A stretch of DNA of 5,101 nt from NCBI GenBank assembly GCA_947573465.1, contig CANPET010000149.1, forward strand, positions 1 through 5,101, read 5' to 3'. Position 1 is the stretch's first letter; each line of letters begins with the position of its first letter. This stretch comes from an uncultured Eubacterium sp. (GTDB lineage Bacteria; Bacillota; Clostridia; Lachnospirales; Lachnospiraceae). The translations under genes were made by a program, and so were the position numbers. Below the pieces are notes generated by a model that was not told where the DNA came from, did not search any database, and saw only the letters and a program-made list of their open reading frames with translations. Positions 1-5,101 of this stretch are shown one piece after another.

Positions 1-95
1 GGTATTTAAATCATAAAGAATGGTGGGAGAATATTATCAGTGGAGAGTATCAGAATTATTTTGAAAAAATGTATGTAGAGAAAGATAGAGCATAG
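1..95 (+). CDS. rfbB: dTDP-glucose 4,6-dehydratase, C-terminal end only (partial)
   Basis: Only the last 30 codons are present, read from position 3 to the TAG stop at 93-95; the first two bases belong to a cut codon. The residues read YLNHKEWWENIISGEYQNY and then end FEKMYVEKDRA. This matches the characteristic tail of RmlB/RfbB enzymes, which close with a Tyr-Leu, a Glu-Trp pair, and an Ile-Ile-Ser-Gly-(Asp/Glu)-Tyr-(Gln) block. The full enzyme (normally about 340 residues) is an NAD-dependent short-chain dehydrogenase of the cytoplasm that converts dTDP-glucose to dTDP-4-keto-6-deoxyglucose, the substrate for the epimerase and reductase encoded next. The catalytic domain lies outside the window, so the call rests on the tail and on the adjacent rfbD and rfbC. 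Another sugar-nucleotide dehydratase is possible but less likely. Confidence 0.85.
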   Translation, partial: YLNHKEWWENIISGEYQNYFEKMYVEKDRA

Positions 96-98
96 AAA

Positions 99-104
99 TA
101 TAAT
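99..104 (+). promoter_or_regulatory. Possible internal promoter, consensus -10 hexamer TATAAT
   Basis: A perfect TATAAT lies four bases after the rmlB stop codon. A start point about seven bases downstream would fall near position 111, just before the stem-loop at 113-147. No good -35 box lies 16-18 bases upstream (around 75-81 the sequence is GTAGAGA), and there is no TG extension before the hexamer. A TTGAAA at 61-66 is too far away (32-base spacer). In AT-rich DNA such a hexamer can arise by chance, so this is a weak candidate for a secondary promoter driving rfbD onwards. Confidence 0.3.
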
Positions 105-112
105 AGACATCG

Positions 113-147
113 AAAGGGGAGACAAAGATTATTTCGTTCTCCCTTTT
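113..147 (+). promoter_or_regulatory. Stem-loop in the rmlB-rmlD gap (5' leader hairpin or weak terminator)
   Basis: AAAGGGGAGA at 113-122 pairs with TCTCCCTTTT at 138-147, giving a 10-bp stem with one G-U wobble (116 with 144) and a 15-base loop. The core GGGAGA/TCTCCC is followed by TTTTAT, which resembles a weak intrinsic terminator, but the T run is only four long and is shared with the stem. The hairpin ends ten bases before the rfbD Shine-Dalgarno sequence. It could act as a partial terminator trimming expression after rmlB, as a processing or stability element, or as the 5' end of a transcript from the candidate promoter just upstream. The pairing is seen directly; the role is inferred. 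Confidence 0.5.
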
Positions 148-167
148 ATAAAATAGCAGGAGTAATA

Positions 168-1040
168 ATGAAGTTTTTAGTGACAGGTGTAAAAGGACAA
201 TTAGGTTTTGATGTAGTTAATGAATTAGAAAAGCGGGGATATGAAGCGGTTGGTGTAGATATTGAAGAGATGGATATTACAGATAAGACTTCAGTAAGCA
301 GAGTATTTGGTAAGGAAACTCCGGATGTGGTAATTCATTGTGCTGCGTGGACAGCGGTGGATGCAGCGGAGGAAGAGGAGAATATTCCGAAAGTTTTTGC
401 AGTAAATAAAACAGGAACTGAATATATTGCAGAAGAATGTAAAAAGATTAATGCAAAACTACTATTTTTAAGTACCGATTATGTATTTGACGGACAGGGT
501 GAAGAGCCTTGGAAAACGGAGGATGAACACAATCCATTAAATGTTTATGGTAAGTCAAAGTCTGAGGCGGAGATTGCTATTCAGAAAATAATGGACAAAT
601 ATTTTATTGTAAGAATATCATGGGTTTTTGGGAAAAATGGAAAGAACTTTATAAAGACAATGCTAAACTTAGCAAAAACACATGACAGATTAACCGTTGT
701 AAATGATCAGATTGGAAGTCCTACATATACTTATGATTTGGCACGGTTATTGGTTGACATGGCAGAAAGTGATAAATATGGTATATATCATGCGTCAAAT
801 GAGGGAGAATTTATCAGTTGGTATGACTTTACAGTAGAAATAATGAAGCAGGCTGGTAAAATAGATGATAAATATAATCATGTTGAAGTAGTGCCGGTAG
901 GTAGTGAACAGTATCCATCCAAGGCAAAACGTCCATCTAATAGTAGAATGGAAAAAGGAAAACTGAAAGAAAACGGATTTGAACCATTACCGGCATGGCA
1001 GGATGCAGTAGCGAGATATATCCATGAAATATTAAAATAA
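168..1040 (+). CDS. rfbD: dTDP-4-dehydrorhamnose reductase (RmlD/RfbD)
   Basis: This gene encodes a 290-residue cytoplasmic NAD(P)H-dependent reductase, the usual length for RmlD. It carries out the last step of dTDP-L-rhamnose synthesis, reducing the 4-keto group of dTDP-4-dehydro-L-rhamnose. The N-terminal Rossmann glycine motif TGVKGQLG is at residues 6-13. The block HCAAWTAVDAAEEE is at 57-70, and LSTDYVFDG at 101-109 carries the active-site Thr103. The catalytic YxxxK is Y127-GKS-K131. Family signatures also include VNDQIGSPTYTYDLA (178-192) and the C-terminal RPSNSRM substrate region (255-261). The ATG at 168 is preceded by AGGAG at 158-162, five bases away. The gene lies 72 bases after rmlB and 26 bases before rfbC, as expected in an rml operon. 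No motif is missing. Confidence 0.96.
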   Translation: MKFLVTGVKGQLGFDVVNELEKRGYEAVGVDIEEMDITDKTSVSRVFGKETPDVVIHCAAWTAVDAAEEEENIPKVFAVNKTGTEYIAEECKKINAKLLFLSTDYVFDGQGEEPWKTEDEHNPLNVYGKSKSEAEIAIQKIMDKYFIVRISWVFGKNGKNFIKTMLNLAKTHDRLTVVNDQIGSPTYTYDLARLLVDMAESDKYGIYHASNEGEFISWYDFTVEIMKQAGKIDDKYNHVEVVPVGSEQYPSKAKRPSNSRMEKGKLKENGFEPLPAWQDAVARYIHEILK

Positions 1041-1066
1041 TAAGTATATGAAGGAATGTATAAATT

Positions 1067-1669
1067 ATGGGACAGATTAAGGTGACAAAAACAAATATAA
1101 AAGATTTGGTTATTATTGAACCAACAGTACATGGGGATGAAAGAGGATATTTTATGGAAACTTATAATCAGAATGATATGAAAAAAGCAGGGATTGATGC
1201 CGTTTTCGTTCAGGACAATCAATCTATGAGTACAAAGGGGGTGTTGAGAGGATTACATTATCAGAAACAATTTCCACAGGCAAAGCTTGTCAGAGTAATA
1301 AAAGGTGAAGTCTTTGATGTGGCTGTAGATTTAAGGAAAGACTCTGAGACATATGGTGAGTGGTATGGAATTCGTTTGTCAGACGAAAACAAAAAGCAGT
1401 TTTATGTACCGGCAGGTTTTGCACATGGATTTTTAGTATTGTCCGATGAAGCAGAGTTTTGCTATAAGGTAACAGATTTTTATCATCCAGGGGATGAAGG
1501 TGGTATTGCTTGGAATGATCCTGATCTGGGCATTGAGTGGCCGGATGTAAAAGGAGAGTATCAGGGCAGTGCTTCTCCAGAAGGATATATGATGGAAGAT
1601 GGGACCTCGCTTAAATTAAGTGATAAGGACAAATTAATGAAGGGATTAAAAGACACATTTAAATTTTAG
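1067..1669 (+). CDS. rfbC: dTDP-4-dehydrorhamnose 3,5-epimerase (RmlC/RfbC)
   Basis: This is a 200-residue cupin-fold epimerase, close to the typical 180-200 for the family. It inverts C3 and C5 of dTDP-4-keto-6-deoxyglucose to give the substrate of RmlD. The signatures run in order: HGDERGYFMETYN (22-34), FVQDNQS (47-53), RGLHYQ (61-66) with the catalytic base His64, then KLVRVIKGEVFDVAVDLR (73-90). VPAGFAHGF (114-122) follows, then CYKVTDFYHP (132-141) with the active-site Tyr133, and the closing GIAWNDPDLGIEWP (146-159). The C-terminal tail with DGTSLKLSDKDK (178-189) is common in these enzymes. The start ATG follows AAGGAA at 1051-1056 with a 10-base gap. It is downstream of rfbD by 26 bases and 30 bases ahead of a glycosyltransferase gene, so very likely cotranscribed. 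The gene is intact. Confidence 0.96.
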   Translation: MGQIKVTKTNIKDLVIIEPTVHGDERGYFMETYNQNDMKKAGIDAVFVQDNQSMSTKGVLRGLHYQKQFPQAKLVRVIKGEVFDVAVDLRKDSETYGEWYGIRLSDENKKQFYVPAGFAHGFLVLSDEAEFCYKVTDFYHPGDEGGIAWNDPDLGIEWPDVKGEYQGSASPEGYMMEDGTSLKLSDKDKLMKGLKDTFKF

Positions 1670-1699
1670 TATAGTAAACAGGATTGATGGGGTATACAA

Positions 1700-2809
1700 A
1701 TGAAAGAGAAGAGGAAGATTTTACATATTGTTGAAGCCATGGGTGGCGGTGTTTTTACATATTTGGTAGAACTGGCAAATGGAATGTGTGAAGATTTTGA
1801 CGTGACCATTGCCCTTGGAATCAGAAGTGAAACGCCAGAGAATTATGAGAGTTATTTTGATGAACGTGTATCATTAGTGAAAGTAAATAATTTTACAAGA
1901 GGATTAAATCCGGTGAAAGATTTAAGTGCCGGTTTTGAATTGCGAAAGATTGTAAAGGAAGTGCAGCCGGATATTATTCATATGCATTCATCGAAAGCGG
2001 GTGCTATAGGTCGAATGATATTCAGTGGCAGAAAGTATACAATGTTTTTTACGCCTCATGGTTACAGTTTTCTGATGCAGGATATTTCCGGATTGAAAAG
2101 AAAAATCTATAAGGTTATTGAAAAAATATGTGGAAAACGAAATTGTATAACCGTGGCGTGTGGAGAAAGTGAATGGGAGCAGGGCAAAAAGATTGCTAAA
2201 AAATCTACATTTATAAGTAACGGAATTAATATTAATAAGATTCAAAATTTAATTGAGTCTGCGGAAGAGATTAAAAGGGATGAAAATCACAAATTTACAG
2301 TGTATACAGTAGGAAGAGCTGATTATCAAAAAAACCCAACTTTGTTTAATGAGATTGCAAAAAGGCTTCCGCATATTCAGTTTGTTTGGATAGGAGATGG
2401 AGAGAGACGGGAAAAATTAAGCAGTCCGAATATCAAGATAACCGGATGGTTAGAAAACGGACAGGCATTAAGTAATGCAAAAAGTTATGATGTGTTTATT
2501 CTTGCATCAAGATATGAAGGACTTCCGATATCATTACTTGAGGCGATGTATATGAAAAAAATATGTGTTGTGAGTAATGTTGTGGGAAATCGTGATGTTA
2601 TTAGAAATAATCATTCAGGATATATCTGCAATAATTTAGAAGAGTTTGTAGAGGTAATCCGAAGACTGGAACAAGAGGGAATAGAGCAGAGGATTGTGGA
2701 CCATGCTTATAACGCTATAATTAATCATTTTAACAGTGGATGGCTGGTGGAAAAGTATGAGGAGCTCTACACTGAGGAATTAGATAAGCGGCTGAAAGCT
2801 GTAAAGTAA
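1700..2809 (+). CDS. Family 4 glycosyltransferase (GT-B fold), polysaccharide assembly
   Basis: This 369-residue protein has the two Rossmann-like domains of a GT-B retaining glycosyltransferase of CAZy family GT4. The N-terminal acceptor domain (about 1-185) begins with a beta strand and the glycine loop MGGGVFTYLVELA (14-26). It continues with PDIIHMHSSKAG (90-101) and TPHGYSF (118-124), and ends with SNGIN (173-177). The C-terminal donor domain opens with YTVGRADYQKNP (202-213) and contains WIGDGERR (230-237). It carries the EX7E-type nucleotide-sugar motif EGLPISLLE (Glu273 and Glu281), then a glycine-rich loop near 296. It has no signal peptide or obvious membrane helix, so it should work at the inner membrane face, adding a sugar to a lipid-linked acceptor. 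Dependence on dTDP-rhamnose is plausible from its position 30 bases after rfbC, but donor specificity cannot be read from sequence. The Shine-Dalgarno is modest (GGGG at 1689-1692, seven bases from the ATG). Confidence 0.92.
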   Translation: MKEKRKILHIVEAMGGGVFTYLVELANGMCEDFDVTIALGIRSETPENYESYFDERVSLVKVNNFTRGLNPVKDLSAGFELRKIVKEVQPDIIHMHSSKAGAIGRMIFSGRKYTMFFTPHGYSFLMQDISGLKRKIYKVIEKICGKRNCITVACGESEWEQGKKIAKKSTFISNGININKIQNLIESAEEIKRDENHKFTVYTVGRADYQKNPTLFNEIAKRLPHIQFVWIGDGERREKLSSPNIKITGWLENGQALSNAKSYDVFILASRYEGLPISLLEAMYMKKICVVSNVVGNRDVIRNNHSGYICNNLEEFVEVIRRLEQEGIEQRIVDHAYNAIINHFNSGWLVEKYEELYTEELDKRLKAVK

Positions 2810-2835
2810 CATGTGAATAAGATTCATTGGGAGAT

Positions 2836-2840
2836 AAAGG
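2836..2840 (+). promoter_or_regulatory. Ribosome binding site deciding the acyltransferase start
   Basis: AAAGG at 2836-2840, with GGGAG just before it at 2829-2833, sits eight bases ahead of the ATG at 2849. The alternative in-frame GTG at 2813, three bases after the preceding stop codon, has no recognisable Shine-Dalgarno. This favours the shorter product starting at 2849. Confidence 0.6.
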
Positions 2841-2848
2841 TAATTAAA

Positions 2849-3301
2849 ATGAAGATTATTAAGATTTGGTGTCATATAAAGGCTATTATTAAGAAAATAG
2901 TATATAAGATTATCTTTGGTAAGAAACTTCAGATTGGTAAGGGAACTACCTGGAGACATGATTTTCATATTGCTATTGAAGGAAATGGTAAGATTGAGAT
3001 AGGTAAGAACTGCTTTTTTAATAATGGCTGTTCCCTGAATGCTTTGGAACATGTATGTATCGGGGAAGGTACAATCTTTGGTTCCAATAGTCATGTGTAT
3101 GATCATAATCACAGATTTAGGGATGAAAGTGAGTCAATTAAAGAGCAGGGATATAGTGTAGCAGAGACTATAATTGGAAAGCATTGCTGGATTGGGACCA
3201 ATGTAGTGATATGTAAGGGTGTGCACATTGGAGATAATTGTACTATTGGTGCCGGAGTAGTGGTCAGAGAAGATGTGGCAGATGGAAGTGTTGTCAGTTA
3301 A
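2849..3301 (+). CDS. Left-handed beta-helix (hexapeptide repeat) acyltransferase, short C terminus
   Basis: With the ATG at 2849 the product is 150 residues; a GTG at 2813 would add 12 residues but lacks a ribosome binding site. A basic, hydrophobic N-terminal stretch (1-25, Lys/Ile-rich) is followed by hexapeptide turns typical of the CysE/LacA/WcaF superfamily: IEIGKN (49-54), VCIGEGTIFGSNS (69-81), then TIIGKHCWIGTNVVI (107-121) and VHIGDNCTIGAGVVV (125-139). The loop YDHNHRF (84-90) carries the His pair found in this family, one of which should be the catalytic base. Such enzymes transfer an acetyl or other acyl group from acyl-CoA to a sugar hydroxyl or amine, here probably modifying the polysaccharide repeat unit in the cytoplasm. 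The protein stops right after the DGSVV segment, whereas relatives usually continue through an NPAK-like loop and a short tail. It overlaps the next gene by 29 bases or slightly less. The donor and acceptor are unknown. Confidence 0.85.
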   Translation: MKIIKIWCHIKAIIKKIVYKIIFGKKLQIGKGTTWRHDFHIAIEGNGKIEIGKNCFFNNGCSLNALEHVCIGEGTIFGSNSHVYDHNHRFRDESESIKEQGYSVAETIIGKHCWIGTNVVICKGVHIGDNCTIGAGVVVREDVADGSVVS

Positions 3302-4745
3302 AATAAAAAACTACCTTACGGAAAAGAGAATTGTAAAGATTTTCATATTTTGTATGGCAGCATTTATGTTTTTATTATTCTTTTCTTGGGAGACATCACC
3401 ACTTTCTGGTTTTACTTCGAAAGATTCATCTATTTTTAGATTGACAGGACAGTTGTGGGATAAGGGGAGAATTCCTTATAAGCAATTTTTTGACCATAAA
3501 GGACCCTTCATCTTTTTTGTTCAATGGCTGGCATGTCAGATTACATATGACAAGTTAGGAGTTTTTGCTGTTCAAATAGTATGTTTGTTATGTACCCTGT
3601 GCGGAATATATAGAATATTTAGACTTCTTTTAAAAGAGAAAGCCAGTATGATATGGACGATAGCAAGTTTATTTATTATTAATATATATTTTGATGGTGG
3701 GAATCTGACAGAGGAATATTGCCTTCCATTAATTACATGGAGCCTATATTATATTTTTAAATGTATATATAAAGAAATAGAATATCAGCAGAAATATTAT
3801 TTTTTATCTGGAATTACATTTGCAGTATGCTCGCTGACCAGAGTAACAAATTTTATGCCTGTATTTATAGCATTAATGACATTAATATTTTTTGAGGAAA
3901 GAAATTATAAGAAAATAGTAAAAAGCGCAATCTCATTTTTTATTGGAGCAATCGTAATTACATTGCCATTTGTTATATATTTTTATGCTCACGGAGCATT
4001 ATATGAGATGCTGTATGGAACGATATTGTATAACGTGAAGAATATATTTTATGTTACCGGAGGAAGTTACTCGGTTAGCATCATAGAGCATATTAAGATG
4101 TTAGTATATTCTGTTCCGCTAATTTTGGTATTGATTGTTAGCATCTTTTATGTTAAAAAAAATAAAAGATTGTCGATAAGTCTCTTGCTTATGAGTGGTG
4201 TCTCTATTATAATGGCATTTGTGTTAAGACCATATCCACATTATCTTGTTGTGTGGATTCCTATGATTGCGATGGGAATCAGTATATTGTGCAATACTCG
4301 TGACATGGTTAGGGGGAAATGGCATATGGCAGCAATGTGTTTGATGTCAATTATAGTAATTTTAGGTAAGAATGCTTTGTTGATAAAGGAAAATTATGAA
4401 AAACATACTGGTAATTATATGGAAGTATATGAGAGAGAAGCAAAAGAAATTGACAGTATGATACCAGATAGTGCCAAGAATGCTGTTGTTGCGTATAATG
4501 TCGAAGCAACGTATTATTTAGTAACGGGTAAAGTTCCGTGTTATAAATATTGCTTTTTGCAAGATTTGCAAGGGGTAGTAGATAAGAGAATGAGGATGGA
4601 ATTTGAGGAAGAAATAAAGTCATGCAAGGCAAAGTATATAATTACGAGAAAAAATAGAAGAAATAGATTAGATATGCTACTGAGAAGAAACTATGAAATT
4701 GTAGGAGAGAATAATTTGTTTGTAGTAAATAAACGAGCCAAATGA
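3273..4745 (+). CDS. Polytopic GT-C/GT39-like membrane glycosyltransferase
   Basis: The product is 490 residues from ATG 3273, or 487 from ATG 3282. The latter has AGAGAAG at 3266-3272 nine bases upstream and may be the true start. About 10-12 hydrophobic segments span residues 22-368 (clear ones near 22-38, 95-118, 126-139, 193-207, 218-237, 275-294, 301-317 and 350-368). After the first helix comes SKDSSIFRLTGQLWDKGRIP (49-68), where Asp51 sits at the position of the GT-C catalytic aspartate. It is followed by FFDHKGP (72-78), GGNLTEEY (142-149), RVTNF (190-194) and RPYPHY (319-324), a pattern seen in Firmicute surface-glycan proteins related to the GT39/PMT group. A soluble domain of about 115 residues ends the protein and should lie outside the cell. 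Such enzymes take sugar from a polyprenyl-phosphate donor and modify glycans at the outer membrane face. The gene is intact; the specific role is inferred, and some relatives are annotated only as membrane proteins. Confidence 0.8.
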   Translation: MWQMEVLSVKIKNYLTEKRIVKIFIFCMAAFMFLLFFSWETSPLSGFTSKDSSIFRLTGQLWDKGRIPYKQFFDHKGPFIFFVQWLACQITYDKLGVFAVQIVCLLCTLCGIYRIFRLLLKEKASMIWTIASLFIINIYFDGGNLTEEYCLPLITWSLYYIFKCIYKEIEYQQKYYFLSGITFAVCSLTRVTNFMPVFIALMTLIFFEERNYKKIVKSAISFFIGAIVITLPFVIYFYAHGALYEMLYGTILYNVKNIFYVTGGSYSVSIIEHIKMLVYSVPLILVLIVSIFYVKKNKRLSISLLLMSGVSIIMAFVLRPYPHYLVVWIPMIAMGISILCNTRDMVRGKWHMAAMCLMSIIVILGKNALLIKENYEKHTGNYMEVYEREAKEIDSMIPDSAKNAVVAYNVEATYYLVTGKVPCYKYCFLQDLQGVVDKRMRMEFEEEIKSCKAKYIITRKNRRNRLDMLLRRNYEIVGENNLFVVNKRAK

Positions 4746-4810
4746 TAAAACAGGAATCATTGAAAGGTATAGAGATTAACGAAAAATGTTAGAAAGGAAA
4801 GATAATACAA
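4746..4810 (+). other. Intergenic spacer without terminator
   Basis: This 65-base gap is AT-rich and holds no GC-rich inverted repeat followed by a T run, so transcription from the membrane transferase gene probably reads through into the next glycosyltransferase. A TTGAAA at 4760-4765 resembles a -35 box but has no convincing -10 partner. The only functional element I can support is the ribosome binding site AAAGGA at 4793-4798. Confidence 0.55.
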
Positions 4811-5101
4811 ATGAAACCAATACATGTGCTGGTGCTGGATACGGTAATGGATCGTGGTGGTGCCGAAGCAATGATTATGAATTACATGCGAAATATAAAT
4901 AGAGATGTGATTAAGTTTGATTTCCTAACGAATCGAGATTACCGTGCAGCATATGAAGATGAGATAGAGAGTCTTGGTGGAAAAGTTTATCATATGTGTC
5001 CTATGTATCCGGGAAAATTTAGACAGTATAAAAAAGAAGTACGGGAATTTTTAACAGAACATCCGGAGTATAAAATTATACACATTAATCTGGAAGAGAG
5101 A
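4811..5101 (+). CDS. Family 4 glycosyltransferase, N-terminal part (runs off the right edge)
   Basis: An open frame starts at ATG 4811, with AAAGGA at 4793-4798 twelve bases upstream, and continues without a stop for 97 codons to the window end. The N terminus reads MKPIHVLVLDTVMDRGGAEA and then MIMNYMRNINR, the strand and glycine loop (residues 15-19) that opens the acceptor domain of GT4 enzymes. DFLTNRD (38-44), a Glu-Ile-Glu-Ser-Leu-Gly-Gly-Lys stretch (52-59), and PEYKIIHINLEE (85-96) match the EpsF-like group of exopolysaccharide glycosyltransferases. The donor domain with the EX7E motif is beyond the window. The gene begins 65 bases after the membrane transferase with no terminator between them, so it probably belongs to the same operon. 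The donor sugar is not determinable. Confidence 0.88.
   Translation, partial: MKPIHVLVLDTVMDRGGAEAMIMNYMRNINRDVIKFDFLTNRDYRAAYEDEIESLGGKVYHMCPMYPGKFRQYKKEVREFLTEHPEYKIIHINLEER

Noticed and set aside
61..66. TTGAAA as the -35 partner of TATAAT at 99-104
   Set aside because: The spacer would be 32 bases, far beyond the 16-18 used by the housekeeping sigma factor.
878..1222. Minus-strand open frame of 114 codons across the rfbD-rfbC junction
   Set aside because: It lies opposite two well-supported genes, and its composition (Ser, Phe, Tyr, Ile, Asn-rich) is that of an antisense reading of AT-rich coding sequence. There is no recognisable domain.
1988..2245. Minus-strand open frame of 85 codons inside the first GT4 gene
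   Set aside because: It is fully contained in a strongly supported gene and shows no family motif; it is a shadow of the coding strand.
2780..3112. Minus-strand open frame of 110 codons across the GT4-acyltransferase junction
   Set aside because: It spans the gap but mostly opposes the acyltransferase hexapeptide region. The translated sequence has no domain and is rich in Leu, Ile, Asn and Met, as expected from an antisense frame.
3296..3320. Possible recent nonsense mutation or frameshift truncating the acyltransferase
   Set aside because: Reading through the stop gives N-K-K-L-P-Y and the other frames give no NPAK-like tail, so a simple single-base repair does not restore the expected ending. 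The short end is kept only as a finding to compare with homologues.
3985..3999. Perfect 6-bp inverted repeat ATGCTC-ACG-GAGCAT
   Set aside because: It is short, inside a coding sequence, and followed by no T run. Repeats of this size are expected by chance.
4351..4632. Minus-strand open frame of 93 codons with hydrophobic stretches
   Set aside because: It is antisense to the C-terminal domain of the membrane transferase. The apparent hydrophobicity comes from reading A/G-rich codons on the opposite strand.
4760..4790. TTGAAA resembling a -35 box before the last glycosyltransferase
   Set aside because: No TATAAT-like hexamer occurs at 16-18 bases downstream, so it cannot be supported as a promoter.

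Overview
This window looks like the middle of a cell-surface polysaccharide locus (capsule, exopolysaccharide or teichoic-type glycan) from an AT-rich, low-GC Gram-positive bacterium. The A/T-rich codons, the purine-rich ribosome binding sites and the general look of the proteins suggest Clostridia, probably a Lachnospiraceae-type gut bacterium. That taxonomic guess is inference; no ribosomal RNA or other phylogenetic marker is present.

All seven genes lie on the + strand and are closely spaced. Positions 1-95 hold the last 30 codons of a dTDP-glucose 4,6-dehydratase (RmlB/RfbB type). A 72-base gap follows, with a consensus -10 hexamer and a 10-bp stem-loop. Next come dTDP-4-dehydrorhamnose reductase (rfbD, 168-1040) and dTDP-4-dehydrorhamnose 3,5-epimerase (rfbC, 1067-1669). 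These enzymes supply the last three steps of dTDP-L-rhamnose synthesis; the first-step enzyme (RmlA) is not in the window and may lie further upstream.

The second half holds the assembly and decoration genes: a GT-B fold family 4 glycosyltransferase (1700-2809), a short left-handed beta-helix (hexapeptide repeat) acyltransferase (best start 2849, end 3301), a polytopic GT-C/GT39-like membrane glycosyltransferase (3273-4745) that overlaps the acyltransferase gene, and the first 97 codons of a second family 4 glycosyltransferase (from 4811, running off the right edge).

The likely division of labour is as follows. The rml genes make the activated rhamnose. The cytoplasmic family 4 transferases build the lipid-linked repeat unit. 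The acyltransferase adds an acyl (probably acetyl) group. The GT-C protein would use a polyprenyl-phosphate sugar on the outer face of the membrane. No flippase, polymerase, mobile element, tRNA, CRISPR array or strong terminator is visible. I see a conventional polysaccharide locus and no evidence for a new biological system. The points most worth checking are the leader between rmlB and rmlD and the abruptly ending acyltransferase that overlaps the membrane gene.
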